A stretch of 64,000 bases of DNA from Piper betle (taxonomy: Eukaryota > Streptophyta > Magnoliopsida > Piperales > Piperaceae). The stretch is from the NCBI GenBank assembly GCA_033002965.1, contig JAURVB010013156.1, positions 124,001-188,000 on the forward strand, read 5' to 3'. Shown one piece after another: positions 1 to 13,642 of this stretch. The translations under genes were made by a program, and so were the position numbers. The notes below the pieces were generated by a model, which ran no database searches, had not been told where the DNA came from, and worked only from the letters and a program-made list of their open reading frames with translations. The first letter of the stretch is position 1, and each line of letters starts with the position of its first letter.

Positions 1-560
1 CGGGTGCATGTACTAGTCACAATGGGCTCTGGATTAATGAGAGTTATTCTATTCCAGAGGGATCATGACAACTCCACATTTTGAGTTCCTTCACACCCAG
101 AGAGACGTGGAGGTTCAAGGATTCTGCTATACAATGCATGTCTAGACGTGTGGTTCAAAAGGTACTGAAGGCGACTGCCTGAGACTGCTCGACCTTCGTG
201 CTCAAGGTCAGGAGATATATGGGGGACATGAGAGGGCTTATGATATATTAGTAGTCCCATGGGAAATAAAAAAATATAAGAAAAGCGCCAAAATAGGCAT
301 CAACATACCAGTCAATTCACAATGCTATTGGGTTTGTGGCCCGATCGCTCCCCATTAGATGCCCTTCAGAGAGTTCAACAAAAATTATATATGGTTTTCT
401 TTAAAATGAGAGTTGGCTCTCATTTGCTAAATTGTATAGTTATTTTTGGACTAGTAACACTTGTTATTGGCGTATTTTTATATATAGGTAAGAAGTATGA
501 GTCTGAAATGTCAGCATGGACATAGGAGCAGCGACTATTATATGCACACACAAACTTGAC
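1..560. repeat. Partial long solo-LTR-like repeat, cut by window edge
   Basis: This segment resembles 22,590-23,130 in the same orientation. Shared landmarks are the CTCGG/CCAGAGGGATC block followed by ACAACTCCAC at about 53-77, the TCTAGAC...GGTTTCAAAAGGTA-like block at about 140-165, and GGACTAGTAACAC near 449. It is therefore a fragment of the long repeat family that also occurs at 822, 14,536 and 20,469. The left part lies outside the window and the right end is not recognisable; similarity fades after about 560. Reading frames inside it are not supported as genes. The remainder to 778 is AT-rich with no feature I can identify. Confidence 0.6.
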
Positions 561-772
561 GTGATATGTTTGGATTGTTGTGTTTTGATTATGCTGTTTC
601 AGTTTATAATATGATGTTTTATGATGAAATGACAATAATAATATTTTTAGATTGATATAGCAACTAAGAATGACATGACATATAAGATAAATAGATGGGT
701 CAAGACCTAGTTAATGTATAAGATTGATATAACTTTAGTATGTTATGAAATGAAGAGTTGTGTATATTGGGA

Positions 773-778
<6 letters not shown>

Positions 779-821
<43 letters not shown>
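779..821. repeat. (TA)n microsatellite
   Basis: An uninterrupted TA run abuts the left end of the long repeat that starts at 822. A second TA run begins where that repeat ends (2,933-2,968), so the repeat appears to have landed inside a single TA microsatellite. Confidence 0.9.
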
Positions 822-825
<4 letters not shown>

Positions 826-2923
826 ACACCCCATTTCGGTTCACCCGTGAACCAACCCGAAAATGTTACCGGCGACCGAACTGTTCACTAATCCACTTGA
901 TTCAATTAAGCCGACCTGGATCTACCCTCAGCATCTCAAGATGGTGATGTGACATTCAAAGTATGGATGAGATGTTTGGGTTCTAACGTTGTCCTACACA
1001 CATGCTATGATATGTAAACAATTATACAAACAAACCAAACAAACAAAAATTTTAAAGAAAATAGTTAATTTAAAAAAAAAACGGACAGAATCTCCCCTAA
1101 AAATCCAATAGAGGCCACCCCATCAATGACAAAGAATAATATATATAGCAATAAAAATACAAAACACAGTCCAACTCCAGCATATTTTCACATTCTAGTT
1201 ATCCTCGCTCCATAGCTCATGTGTTGCTTTCCATTCTTTATTCTCATTCACATGCAAAACATTTATAGTAATCTCACAAAATATCATTTAAATTTCATAA
1301 ACTACACATTTCAATGCACATCATCATCATTACATGCACTTGGTAGGTACATGTGTACGTGATTTTAGTGCTAGTCCTCCGCAGTCTTGACAACGCTCAT
1401 TTCACGCGGTTCTCACCTACATATATAATAAAAGGACGTTAGTAATGAGTGTTACCGGTCTAGAAATAACTAATAACAAACGGACACAAGAGATTTAACC
1501 CTCCTATTGAATAAAAACCTCATATTCTTCTTCAAGAACTCTCATAAGAGTAGTAATGGGAGTCGTCAACCTAGGGCGACAACATCCCCTTTCCATATCA
1601 TTCTTTTTCCTCTCAGCCCCCTACATCCTCTATATTACTCTTGGTCGTGAACACATGAGCCGATAACTTTCAAACATATGCCTTCAGTACCTTTTTATTC
1701 CACAAGTCTAGACATGTATTGCACAGCAGTACTCGTAAACCTCTACACTTCTCCAGGTTTGAGGAACTCAAAAGTGGAGTTATAAGGATCCCTCGGAAAT
1801 GGATTGGATGCTCACCACTTCTAGAGCCTGCTTTGACAGACGCACACCTTATCTCAAGACGTGGCTGTCGATTTCCCTCATCACACATCTCACTGAAAAT
1901 GTGAAAACTACATATACATGGGCTTGGGTAGGGAATTCAGTATAATAGGCCCGAAGGCATCGTGAGTTGGATTTGAGTTTCTAAAACAAACTCGAGGGAG
2001 CCCATCCTCGTGGGTTATTAATTTGGAAACACGATCGGCTAAATAGCCTGTGTGGAGTGGGATAAGATAAATCGGCCACTCAACATGTCCGCTTACCTAT
2101 TCAAACAAATCGCGATAGAGTGAGATAATAAATTGGGATTAAGTCCTAAACGGACTTGGTAGAAGCTCCATGGTGTCCACGCGCCTAGGCGGCGAGCTCC
2201 TACTTGGTACTTACACATCAAACTGAAAGCTAACGCTCGCTAACTAAATGATGCATCAAACATCCTATAGCATACACGCATAACATCATACATCAATCAC
2301 ACACAAGTTTTCCTACACTACGTTACATTAGATTATGATAATTATTTAGTTTACCTAATTAGTTCCTTAGCATCCGTTTTAATCCAATTCAATCAAGTAA
2401 AATTCATATTTTTATTTAAAATAAAAATATCTAACATGACAATTTATCAATCCTAGCATGTTGTGTTAACAAACATCACTTTTAAATAATTAAATCGGGG
2501 TAAATTATATCTTGTGTCATCAGTAATCGGCGACAACTAGGGTTTGGTCGCATGTCTCAAAGCTCAAATTCGGTGCTTGAGAGCCTCTGAAGTTTGATCG
2601 GGTTAGATTGGATGAGCTCGGTGGAAGATCCGACAAAATGCAGCAAATTCAGTTGCCCTATAATGAGTCCTAATAAGTCATTCGGCCTAAAAATAATTCT
2701 ACAATCGAATACATAAATATATATATATATATATTGCATACTTTCATATATTCTAATAACTTATTTCTCACCGTCTTTTCGATATTATCATCATATATTT
2801 AGGTACACTTGACCCTCATCAATCATAACTTATGGCTGGCCTCGACTTAGCACGCGGTTTATGAAACTAACTCGACTAGAACCGACCGGTTCGCAAATGT
2901 AAAACTCTCACTCGAGTCACAGG

Positions 2924-2934
<11 letters not shown>
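822..2934. mobile_element. Solo-LTR-like element inserted in (TA)n
   Basis: The left end TGTTACACCCC matches the termini of the copies at 14,536 (TGTGACACCCC) and, inverted, at 23,329. The interior block 1,560-1,990 (AACATCCCCTTTC, GACATGTATTGCA, CCGGAGAAGT-like and GGCCCGAAGG landmarks) matches 14,660-15,100. The right end is near 2,925-2,934 (GGCTTTTATA, against GGTTTTACA in the better copy). TA repeats on both sides hide any 5-bp target duplication. TG...CA-type ends and the absence of coding sequence suggest a solo LTR, by analogy with the long LTRs of Tekay/Del-type Ty3/gypsy elements. It is about 0.7 kb shorter than the other two copies. Confidence 0.6.

Positions 2935-2968
<34 letters not shown>
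2931..2968. repeat. (TA)n microsatellite
   Basis: Right-hand counterpart of the TA run at 779-821, flanking the inserted repeat. From 2,969 to 4,008 the sequence is AT-rich and I see no gene. The only structure is the 48-bp inverted repeat at 3,206-3,253. Confidence 0.85.
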
Positions 2969-2972
<4 letters not shown>

Positions 2973-4008
2973 GACAAGTTGGCCCCTTATTAAACTTTTA
3001 GGGAAACTCTGTTCATTTTAATTTAAAATTTTCTATAATTTATCTTAATTGAAGTGATTTTGAGTGTGATCATTTGTTACAATATTCATGTAGAATCATG
3101 CTAGGTTCTGAGTATTTCATACATGCATGACGAAATTATCTTCCATTTGAAGACATAGAGAGTAAATTCTTTCAAGTTATATTTGGGTTAACCGACTTAC
3201 TCGGGTGTAACATTCCAATTCAGTTTGAGAGTGACTGGATTTGGGATGTTACACGCACCTTCTTCTATCATAATAATCCAGTTTATAACTTGTTATGGGG
3301 CATTAAAATATGGAATTTGAATGCAAAATTTTTGTCACAGAATTACAACTTATAAAGAATAGCAAAGTTATTTTGCACCAATAAGTAAACACTTACATAT
3401 TAAAATAAGAATTCAAAGTGGCATGTGTCTACAGTGCACTATTAAACTCCATGTTTTCAGATTTGCTTTAGGGACAAACACTCAAGGTCTTTTATAAACA
3501 TATTGTTCATATGAGGGTTATGTAACTTGTTGATATGCTAGTTTAGTAGGAGTTTGTATGTATTTTAAATTTAAACACATCTTCAATATAAAGTTATTTT
3601 ATGCAAAAATAAAGTATTCGAATTAAGGTTCTCTCTCTGATTAGTTTTGATATGATCTTAATAAAGTTGGCTTTCTACTATGGTATTGCATAAATTATTA
3701 AAAAGTGTTTTGATTATTTGAATCATAAGGTAGGACTAGTTGAAAATAAATAAGATTCAGTTCATATTACATATAATTTCCATACTACATATCCACACTT
3801 GATCTATGCCATTAATTATGTTGGTATTGTGATCATTGAAGGGCATGCAATGCAGTAATGTGACAAAACTTGTTTAGGTCCCGCATTAGCATAGTTGATG
3901 AACCAAATTATTTCATGACATTTCATAGTTAAGATAGCAACGGTTTGTGTGCACTGAAGTTTTATATATGTACAATTTTCAAGAAAATCTGTGGACTCAG
4001 TGGGAGAT

Positions 4009-4386
4009 TGTTAGATTTATTTTCCATATATTGTCTCACATATTAATTTAATTGCATATTGAAAGTTATCTTATTAATAAGCCTATGATCTTTTATTGTG
4101 TATTTAATATCGGACTTATTGAAATATTAGTTAAGTATGGGAGGTATAGAATGTGTAGAGAGAATCTAAAGATCTTTATAAAGGCTCATGGCCCCCAAGT
4201 TGGATATATGATTTTCGTTCTACCATCTCATTATCAGTAAAGAATAAATCAGATCATCCATAATAATTTAAAATATTCAAATACAAATTTGGAGTATGGG
4301 TTTCTTCATAAAAATTAAGGTACACTTTTACATTTAGTTTATTTTCTTGATAATTTAACATGATATTGATCCTATAAATTCTAACA
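4009..4386 (+). mobile_element. Old Copia-type 3' LTR with polypurine tract
   Basis: The polypurine stretch GTGGGAGAT (from about 3,999) runs directly into TGTTAGATTTA at 4,009, the usual junction between a Copia internal region and its 3' LTR. The matching end is AAATTCTAACA, closing at 4,386, so the unit is 378 bp with short inverted ends TGTTAGA/TCTAACA. A TATAAAGG box-like sequence lies at about 4,178. No coding remnant can be recognised to the left and no partner LTR is in the window, so this is a decayed fragment. The identification rests on the junction and the ends only. Confidence 0.5.
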
Positions 4387-7300
4387 AAAAGACCTATAAG
4401 AGCTCATTTTTATTAAGATAAAGTAGATAAAGAATAAAAGTCATAATATTTACTAACTTCTTATATAAAAAAATAAAAAGATTTACTAATAAGCGATGAA
4501 TAGACTTTAAAATTATATTATTCATGAGATAAAAAGGCAAAAGTACAATTTTTATTTTTATTTTGACTTTTGGACCATGAAAAATAAAAAATTATATATA
4601 TATATATATATATTTATTGGGTGTTTGAATTTTGAATTTGAAATTGTTATATTCTATTTGAAATTTAAAATTTTGTTTTATCTAATATGTTTTAATTTTG
4701 AATAAAATATTTTTAAAAAAATAAATATCATTCATCTTATAAAATATAAGAAAATGTGTTTAAGAAAATTTAAAGTTAAATTAAGTGCATTCATATCAAT
4801 AATGTAAAAGTTACGAGCTAAATATGATTAAAATATATGAATTGACTATATGTAAAATGAAAATTGAAGATCTGTCTATATATGATATAGTTTTGAAATT
4901 TTGATTATTTTTTAAAGAATAATTTGAAACTTGTTTATTTCTGGTATTTCCCTATTTTTTTAATTAAGTGAAAGAAACAGATCCATTTATTTGGTTCAAA
5001 TTGATAAGCCATAAAAGTACACTCGAAGTAATGAACATCTTCTTTAAGAAATTTGAAATTTAAGAAATAATGGCGTATATTAAATGTGGATCTAACCATT
5101 TCCAATGATATGATATTCCACTTATTTTTAGTCCCCATTGTCCAATATGATCGCTTGTTAGTTATAATATTATTTGTATTGACCTGACTTTTGTGCATTA
5201 TGATAAGTCAATCATTTTTTTAAAATTGGTTAACGGAAATTGATAATCATAAGCATAACCCTACTTATTATATATTAGATCTTAACTAATAGGTATGAAA
5301 TATGGGGAGTAATTATTTGTAGGATCTTACATGTATATATAAATGATGATGAAAATAAAAAGGGAAGGAGAGAAAGAAATTGGCAAACGATTAGTAGGGG
5401 ACGAAATAAATCTGACGAACAAGGGATGGTGACAATTACAGGGTGATGAAAAAGGAGAAGAGCTTGAGATGACTATTTAAAATTGACTTGACAATTTCTT
5501 TCAGAAGTAGAGCCCAGAAAGAGAAAAAATATGGTTAAAAAGTAAAAGTATCTATTAGTCGAGTTTGGTCATATCTTCTTCGTACTAAATTTGTTAATTA
5601 CCTTAAATCTACGTGCCAAACCCGACCTTAATCATTTAAATTTTTACTTCCCAAATTCAAACCAAATGTGAACCCGTTAGCAAACCCAAACTCAACCATT
5701 TAAAATTCAATTATATTATAAAATTTAATGACATTATGAAAAAATATATTAGAAATAATTATCTTAAAAAATAAAGAGATTAAATAGGGTAAAACAAAAA
5801 AAATAAAGTTGAATACATATTAATTTTATATATAAACACACACGCACATAAATATATATATATATAATACAATTTTTATAAAAAAATTATATTATGGAAA
5901 TAGAGTATCAGTGACCCGAAATCTAAAACCAAATCCGACCATTATAAAACACATATGTGATATTCTAAAATTAAACCCAAATATATAGATACAATTTTCG
6001 ATCTATTCGGATTTGGTCGGCTCAGGTTATGGAGATACCCAACCCGACCGGCACCCTTATTGATAAGTGGTAACTGGTTATTGGAACTAATTGATTTTAA
6101 CTGTACAGGGAACTAGGGAGGTGGTTTCTATCAGGTTTGTTCGTTCCGATGATAATTTTTTTTGTCATCTTAGGCCTTTGGCTCATAATTTATACTGGGT
6201 AAGTGAATTATTTTCTCTTTTAACGACCCGTTATACTTAATGCAATAATGAACACCTGATAATATTATTTATTGTTTGTTAGAAAAATTCCATGTAAAAT
6301 TAGTTTTAACATAAAATAATAATTAAATTATGCTATTGCAAATCCTATATTTTGGTTCATTAAAGGAATGTTCTAGCTCGATTCTGATACGACCCACTTC
6401 TAGAGCTCACAAGGTATATATATATATAATAGCTTTTTTATTAGAAAAGGGGTTTTTTATAATACTTGGCATTTGAGAAATCAAGCCTATTTACCATCAA
6501 ACAAGGAAAAAACATATGAATTGTCAAAAATACATTCCCTTAAAACATTATAATAAATTCAACCAAAATTATAAAAAAATAAAAAAAATTACATGAAGGG
6601 CAGCTGGTTTTGGCTACCCCTAGCCTAAGGGGGCAACTACAGTCGACTGCTGCCCTTGGTCTTGGGGTAGATTTGGCCGCCCTTCAGCCTAAGTAGTCAC
6701 ATTGGCCTGCCCACGGTTGAGGGTGATCGAATTTGGCCGCCGTATGATTTTAAAAACTATTTTTAAAAAAATGGCAATACGAGGCAGTTAAATTTGACTG
6801 CCTGTAGCATGGGGTAGCTAACCCGGCCACCCCAAGGTTAAATTTACCTTCCACCCCAAGCCAAATTTGGTCGAGAGATAGGTTTTTTTTAAAAAAAATT
6901 TAATTTTTATAATAAAATGACACTTTTGCTATTATAATAAAAATTCCTCTTTTCTATTTATTATACTTGATTTTTCCGCCTTAGAAAATATTAAAAATTT
7001 CCCCCTTTTTTTGATAAAAACCCATTTTTTACAACTTTTCCATACTAAAAACTAAATGGAACGGATACCATTAAGTTAAACTTTATCCATATATTGCTAT
7101 AATTTTCTTTACATTCACCCGTGTCCATAAGTAGGACCCTCCATGAGGCCGGATTGCTTTACTCAATCCCTAATTAGCAGCTCCATAAATAAAAAACTGG
7201 CAAAGAAACTAAGATGGAACTTTGAATTCTAGGATTGCATATTTCGAACTGTGATACATCACATTGAATGCTTTATGTGTAAATGTCGTTTGATCCATTG

Positions 7301-8788
7301 ATTGGTTGTGTGGCGAGGGAAATACACGGGTTTGCATTAAATTAGAGAAAGTTTAAAGAGGAAAAATCTGTGCTAAATATTTGTTTCAAGTATCAACTAC
7401 CCTAAACATTTGCTGAAGCGGAGGTTGGATTAATAATTAAATAATTAGTCAATACCCGCTCTTAAGTCGAGGCTCTTGGGCCCAAACTTTGTGGCCTTGC
7501 TTGTTCTTGGATTTGGTCCATGCGCAGGCTTCAACGGCGGCCTACAAAGAAAAAAGAAGGGCGGCTGACAATGGGTGATGTCTGAAGTCATCATTTTTAT
7601 TTTCAGTCGTATACTCTGTGGACTGTGCGTTAAGGAAAGACTCGTACACCTCGCAGCTCCCGCAAGCTGCATGCGGATTATTGTAAAGAGAATTATAATT
7701 TGTTATTTTTAAGGGAAACTTCCATGTATGAATGGCATGGTCGCATCGCTTGACGGGAAGAAGGATTCGTCGGCGTGGACAGACGGCCCTTTGAGAAAAG
7801 CTTGAGGCATGTGAAGGAAGAAGAACAAAAAAGAAAGCTAGGCATGTTGTGTGACAGCTGCATACTGAGTTCACGCCATCCAATTTGATTAAATTATTAT
7901 TATTGACACGACTTAATAAATACTCGAACTGTGACAACCACTCGTCGTATGCATCTTCCTCCTTGCAAGCCTAGCTATCGAGACAACTGAGTTTACAGTA
8001 CGTAGATATGCAGGGGAATTTACCGAATGATGAACGAGAATTTTTTTATATTTTACATGATTTACGTTAATTAAAGAATGTTTAATATATAGCACAGGCA
8101 TACAATTTAATTCTGCGAGGCAACGTGGGACCGAATATATGAAAGGCGTTGTATGTTCTTCAATGGAGTGACATGAATACTCTTGAACATTTGTTCGGGG
8201 GGGGGCTTATTTTATTCTATTGTAAATTAATGTTGGAAGTTTGATGGATGCAACCACTAGATAGTGTTCATTAATTTATAGAACAACATAAGATATTAGT
8301 AATAAATTAATTTCTATATATAGTTTATCAATTTCTACTTGACAATGCCAATAACATTTCATTAGTGCAAGCTCTTGTGTATTGCTCTTTAATTAGCATA
8401 GCGCTGATCATGTGTTGATGAGCATATATTGGCAAACTAATACATAGCAACAATAATTGACGAAACTCTTGCTAGAAATATTCCATAAAATTTCAACCAA
8501 AGCCAATGATCCCTACCGACAAACTCCAATTCAAAGCCTAAACTACTTGTCAACTACATAAAACGGAAATGTTGCTCATCACCCACAATTCAAATATGCT
8601 GTCAACTGCATAAAATTAATATGCTGCTTGGAGGAACAATCCAAATGCCACTATCACAACCAGGACCAAATTACTTAAATTTAACAATCTTTTTTACTTG
8701 AAAAATAACTAGCTTCGACACTTGATCGCACATAATGGCCACGTAACAAAATAAGAGACCAGACGGGGCCGAGGGAGAAAACATAAAA
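4387..8788. other. Intergenic, AT-rich, no supported gene
   Basis: I find no coding signal here. Short TA runs occur at about 4,594, 5,852 and 6,416. The block 6,590-6,880 stands out as locally GC-richer with recurring TTTGGCCGCC/TTTGGCTACCCC-like words on both strands, probably part of a repeat. A run of nine G lies at about 8,197. The interval from about 7,100 to 8,788 is the 3' flank of the minus-strand GDSL gene. The open frames in 7,445-8,101 have no recognisable domain and are not called. Confidence 0.6.
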
Positions 8789-10689
8789 CTAAGGGCGAGT
8801 GCGAGCATCCAAGGCCAGAATGGTGCTGAGATTCATGGGCTTCATGTAATGAGTAGTGCCCGCTAGAATTTGTTGCACAATGTACCTGTTTGCTCTCTCA
8901 GAAGGATGGAAGGCATCCCAGAAGGCATAGATATCTCTGTTGGGGCAGAGGTTGGACAGCACCGTGCACAGACCCAGTCCATTAAATCGGCCCTGTCCGC
9001 AGCAGGCTATCCTCGATGTCACAAAGCCTGATCACCAATCTGACCATCAATATCTATCTTCAATCATTTTACACGATCTATCCTTGAATATGTGTACTTA
9101 TAAAAAGGAAACTGTACCATATGCTTGGGGGTCGTTAATGAAGTCTCTGGTCATTCTTCGGGTGTTGGCAGCAATGAAGACGTCGGCACCGATCTCGGAG
9201 TTGAGCTCGCTGAGCAGCTGCTCCAGTTGAGGGTTGTAGAGATCAGCGGCCCGCTCCAGCTCAAGCACACATTCGCCTGCGCTGCTCCTCATGGCCAGCT
9301 CTGCCGGGACGCAGCCCAGTGGCCCTGTCCCGGTCACAAGCACCCGCCTTGCTCCCAGCTCGTATAATCTCTACACGTATCATCATCATCATTATTGGTT
9401 CTTTATTTCGACTAGAGTATTTGTAAATATTTATTGGACATCGAGGAAGAGTTCAAGAATATTGAAATTTTTGTTACCATTTACACTAGATGAAAGAAGT
9501 TCGGCCAAGAGCCAGATGTGACGTTCTAGATGTGACGTGTGATGAAGAGGATGGGTTCTGTCTACAATAAAAGGGTTGCCATGAATATTTTGGCCAATGT
9601 TCGTGAAAAGAAAATCGTTGGCCAAGAGGATGGGCTTTATTTATCGCTTGGCAATTATTAAGTAGGAGCGTTGAGTGTCTGGTTCCAAACAGCCATGTAT
9701 TGATGATGGTGTATAATAAAACATGTATAACTTCTGGTCTCATACTCATAAAATACAATATAATACAAAGATTGTTGTGAATTATGAGCGCAGCGCAATG
9801 CAAATGGATGCAAGCTTTGCCGACATAATGCAAACCCAACAGCGCGTACATAGCAATGCAGATATTAGAGACCTAGGATCAGAATTTACCGCCAGGATTT
9901 TTCTGTATTCGGAGATGAGATAGCGGACGTAGTCAGGTAGAGAGAATTGCCGAGACCTGATCGAGAAGGGGACCAAGTAGTAGTTGTTCACAAAGTCGTT
10001 GCCACCCACCGTGATCAGAACTAAAGCCTGGTTCACTAGTCTCTGAGTCTGATGGGGGCCAATTAAGCTGCTCACCCTCACTTGGTACTGCTGAAAGTAC
10101 TCAAATTGCTTGTACATCCGAATTATGTTTAACTGCAATGTCAACAACCATAAAAATACGTTACATGTCAATACACTGCTCTTAAATTTACTATGGTGAT
10201 AAGTCCTACAAATTGGATTCCAGTGTCATTTAGAATCCCGATCCCTGCGGACGCAAAGTTGGCTCCAACAAGTAGTCTTTCTCCGGTGAGCAAAGGGCTT
10301 AAGTATGGCAATGTGGACTCTGCTCCCATACTTTCGCCTAAACCATGCACAATGTCAGTGTTACTAATCATGTGTAAGTTGTAGCATCAGATAGCTAGAT
10401 AGCAACTAAAAGGAATTGTGGTGTTAATTAGAAGAACTTGTAGAGTCACTAAACTGATAAGGTCTGGAATATTGAGGCCATTGGAGAAACGGCCGGTGGG
10501 AAGATGGGTGGGGAAGTCTATGCCATAAGGTGGTGAGTCTGCCCGAGCTGTGGTTACCAAGAAATCGTTGTTGCCATTGTCGACAAGAGAATCACCGAAC
10601 ACAAAGAATGCCCGGCCTTGAGCTTCCGTTTGTGTTACCACCAAAGTGGACACAAGAAGGGGCACAATAGCAAGGAGACGAAGGTCCAT
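8789..10689 (-). CDS. GDSL esterase/lipase, five exons, intact
   Basis: Exons on the minus strand are 10689-10455, 10337-10210, 10132-9890, 9370-9118 and 9027-8789. All borders are GT-AG and phases agree, giving 1,098 nt and 365 aa, the usual size for plant SGNH/GDSL hydrolases. The start chosen (10,689) puts a hydrophobic signal peptide first ([14 protein letters not shown], then TEAQG), predicting secretion. Block [13 protein letters not shown] carries the nucleophile Ser near residue 36, [11 protein letters not shown] follows, block [11 protein letters not shown] supplies the oxyanion Asn, and block V DAFHPSER near residue 330 carries the catalytic Asp and His. No frameshift was seen. The family hydrolyses ester bonds in lipids, cutin or acylated small molecules. 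Substrate is unknown. Closest in style to the Arabidopsis At5g33370/At3g04290 group (from memory, not searched). Confidence 0.93.
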
Positions 10690-10756
10690 TGTTGACTGTA
10701 GTGAGCTCGCTAGTCTTCCCAAGCTCTTTACTGATCCTTGAAGGTGTGGATGTTGT

Positions 10757-10763
10757 TATATAA
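10757..10763 (-). promoter_or_regulatory. Probable TATA box of the GDSL gene
   Basis: On the minus strand this reads TTATATA, about 70 bp upstream of the ATG at 10,689, a normal TATA-to-start distance for a plant gene with a short leader. This is inferred from position and sequence only. Confidence 0.45.
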
Positions 10764-13611
10764 TGCTTACATGTTACCAAACTTTGTCCCATTTACCCTA
10801 CTAAGACTCATTGCAAGTTAACTATCATTGACAATATGGTATTGTTCCCTCGATATGTTTAACCCCATATAGAACTGCATTATAATTTGCAACTCCCTGC
10901 ACATACCAGTATGGATTTCTCACCAAATTTTGGGCTTTATTAACGTTCATTAATAACTACGTTGAAAAAGCATTAAATATGTAGTACAATCTGTGTATGC
11001 TCATATATACGACCTTGTAATTGTAAAGTTGAGTCAGTCATACTTCAACGCCCTGTAATTAGATTTGAAAGAGCTGCGACGTCTAGTTGTCAGGGTGACA
11101 TATGCCATACGGGGCGAGAATGCCCAGCCAAGGAGAGAGAGAGTCATAACTGAGATCATAGTTGCCCCTTTCTGTCAGACTTAGTTGTTCTGATTAATGT
11201 TTACACCTTCCACGCTTACCATATAAGGACTTTGAAGCAATGCAGATGGTTGAATCCAGAGTATGTCATTTATAAAGCCTTTCTTTGGGGGCCCGAGCAG
11301 TGCTATTGATCAGCTCAACTGCTCTTCGATCTAATTAACAATTGCCCCCTAAAAATCTTCACCTGCGCCAAATGACCTTATTTCCTGTCATGGCTAGCTC
11401 CAGCTCTGAAGAAGGTTCCGGCAAGAAGTTTGATGAAAACTTTTCTTTTACATGTGAAACTCATTAATATTGGTGGGGCTCTTGGTTAAAGCTCTCACAA
11501 GTGAAGTAGATGAATCAACCTGCATGTGTATGTTTACAGAACTGGGTAGTGTTGACACCAGCACCCACCAGCCATCCTTTACTTTGGAAGTGGTTAATGA
11601 GTCCTTGGAATGAGCAGCTACACCCATTACAAGCACTTAAAATCCCATGCCTCTTCTCCAGATAAGTGGTTCTTCTCTTCCAACAAAAACAAACCAATAG
11701 CAGCTACTTACTGCTCAACCCAATCAGATTCATCCTTTTCTAACATTTACACAACCCAAAATTTTCGGCTATTAAATTCTGTGTACCCCAGAAGTAAAGA
11801 CTCTGCCTACCAAGCTGCTAAGAATTGCTTCCTGATCTTGAACTTTTGTGAGTGCTAACACCCTTTTTGCTCAATCTTACTGCCGCAGTAAAAGTACATT
11901 CACCTGTCAGCCTTCATTTCAGAGTGATTGATCTTTGTCTGTAGCCCATTTTTTGTAATGACCTTATAAAGAAATGGCCAATTTGATCTTTGATTTATAT
12001 ACATGCAGATTGTATATTTTATTCCTTCCCAACAGTTCGCATTGTTGAGATCTACCCGTGACATGAGTCTTTCTTATTGACTTCTCCGTGAAGACAAGGC
12101 TCTTAATGGGCAAGGAGCACGAAATTAAAAGCCAAATAATTGTTTGTAATTTGTGGAGCATTGTCTCTAATGAGCATGACCCCAATCGAATACGTTAACC
12201 TTAGTATTAGAGACATGGTTTATATGATTTGCTACCGTTTCCATTAGGTAATCTTCTTCTAGGGTATTAGATAATGAACTTGTGTATGTACTACGTACAT
12301 ATGCTTTCATGCGGCTCAACTTGATTTAATGTAACACAACATACGCAAATCCATAAGCCGTTTTTAATGTGAAACATGTATACTTGTTCTTTTAATTGGT
12401 ATTGCGCGCGCGCTGCGCACCCAACCATTGCCGTCGATGATCACGGTCATCGACATCATCGGCGGCCCACAATGAGTGCGTGCGTATGTGTGCACACGTG
12501 CACGTAAAAATGTTTCTTTTTCTTTTCCTCTTGTTTTAATGGAATGGAAACTTGAACACTTACAAAATATTGGAGCTACTACAGCAGTGAAAAACACATC
12601 ACTATACACAAGTCTTTTAAGACTTGCTCTTGCTAGATTATCAGATAGAATGTTAAAAGATCAAGGTTCTCACAAGAAAATGAAACGCCATTACATCTGT
12701 CAGGTTAATGCATGTTAAACAAAGTCTTTGTAGTTTGTAAGCAAGCTAGAATGGGGTTTTGGATTCGTTGCGTGAGCCTTGAACTTTGCAGTCGAACAAA
12801 AAATTAGCAGGGTGAGACCCAAATGTGCAGTTCTGGTTCTTTGTCTGTATTTATCCTTTCCCGGATGTATACTTCTTTTGCAGTTGCTTTGAACTCCAGG
12901 CTCTTGGGCTGAGGCCGGAAAAATTGAACCGTATTATGCATGCTAGGCAAGATGTCGCCAGTTTTCTCTACTGCCGATACATATCTCGATACACTCAATA
13001 CATACCTGGTTTTGAAGGGGCGGATATGATACATGACCAATACATCCATACAACTCAAAATATTTTTTTTAAAATTTTTCTACTATTTTAAAATTTTATA
13101 AAATTAAAAAAGATTTTATTTAACACTAAAAACGATTGTCCGTGCCATTTACACCTTTTTAATCTATTTTTAGATGAGTTTCATCATTTTTATATTTATT
13201 TATATCTTCCTCTTCTTATATATTTTTTGTTTTCTTTATTTTCACCCAACTATTGTTAACCTTTTGTATTTGTACATTTTTTGTAGTTTTTAAAAAATAT
13301 TTTGTATAAGACGTAAAAAATCATTGTCTTTCACAAAAGACTATTTAATTTTGCTTTGGGAATGGGTAAGTACCTTATATTTGTATTAGTACAAATAAAA
13401 TGATCTTTATTATCGTAAAATTTAACAAATTAATTATTATAAGATAAATCTTAATTATTTTTGTATTTATTTACAAAATAATCTTACTTTTAAATGTGAG
13501 ATATAGAGTAATATTATTTTATTTATCAACTGCATAAAATTTATATTAACATTTATTGATGCTTAAATATAAAATAAATTTAAATTGATATTTTATTTAA
13601 TAGTTCAAATA

Positions 13612-13642
<31 letters not shown>

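Noticed and set aside
714..947. Frames encoding YIYIYIYI-type peptides (also near 2,557-2,739 and 38,982-39,050)
   Set aside because: Translations of TA microsatellites.
7542..7937. 131-codon minus-strand frame
   Set aside because: No recognisable domain, no signal peptide in a sensible place, and no conserved neighbour.
11391..11468. Short frame MASSSSEEGSGKK that looks like a protein N-terminus
   Set aside because: Stops after about 25 codons, and I found no convincing downstream exon with a matching phase.
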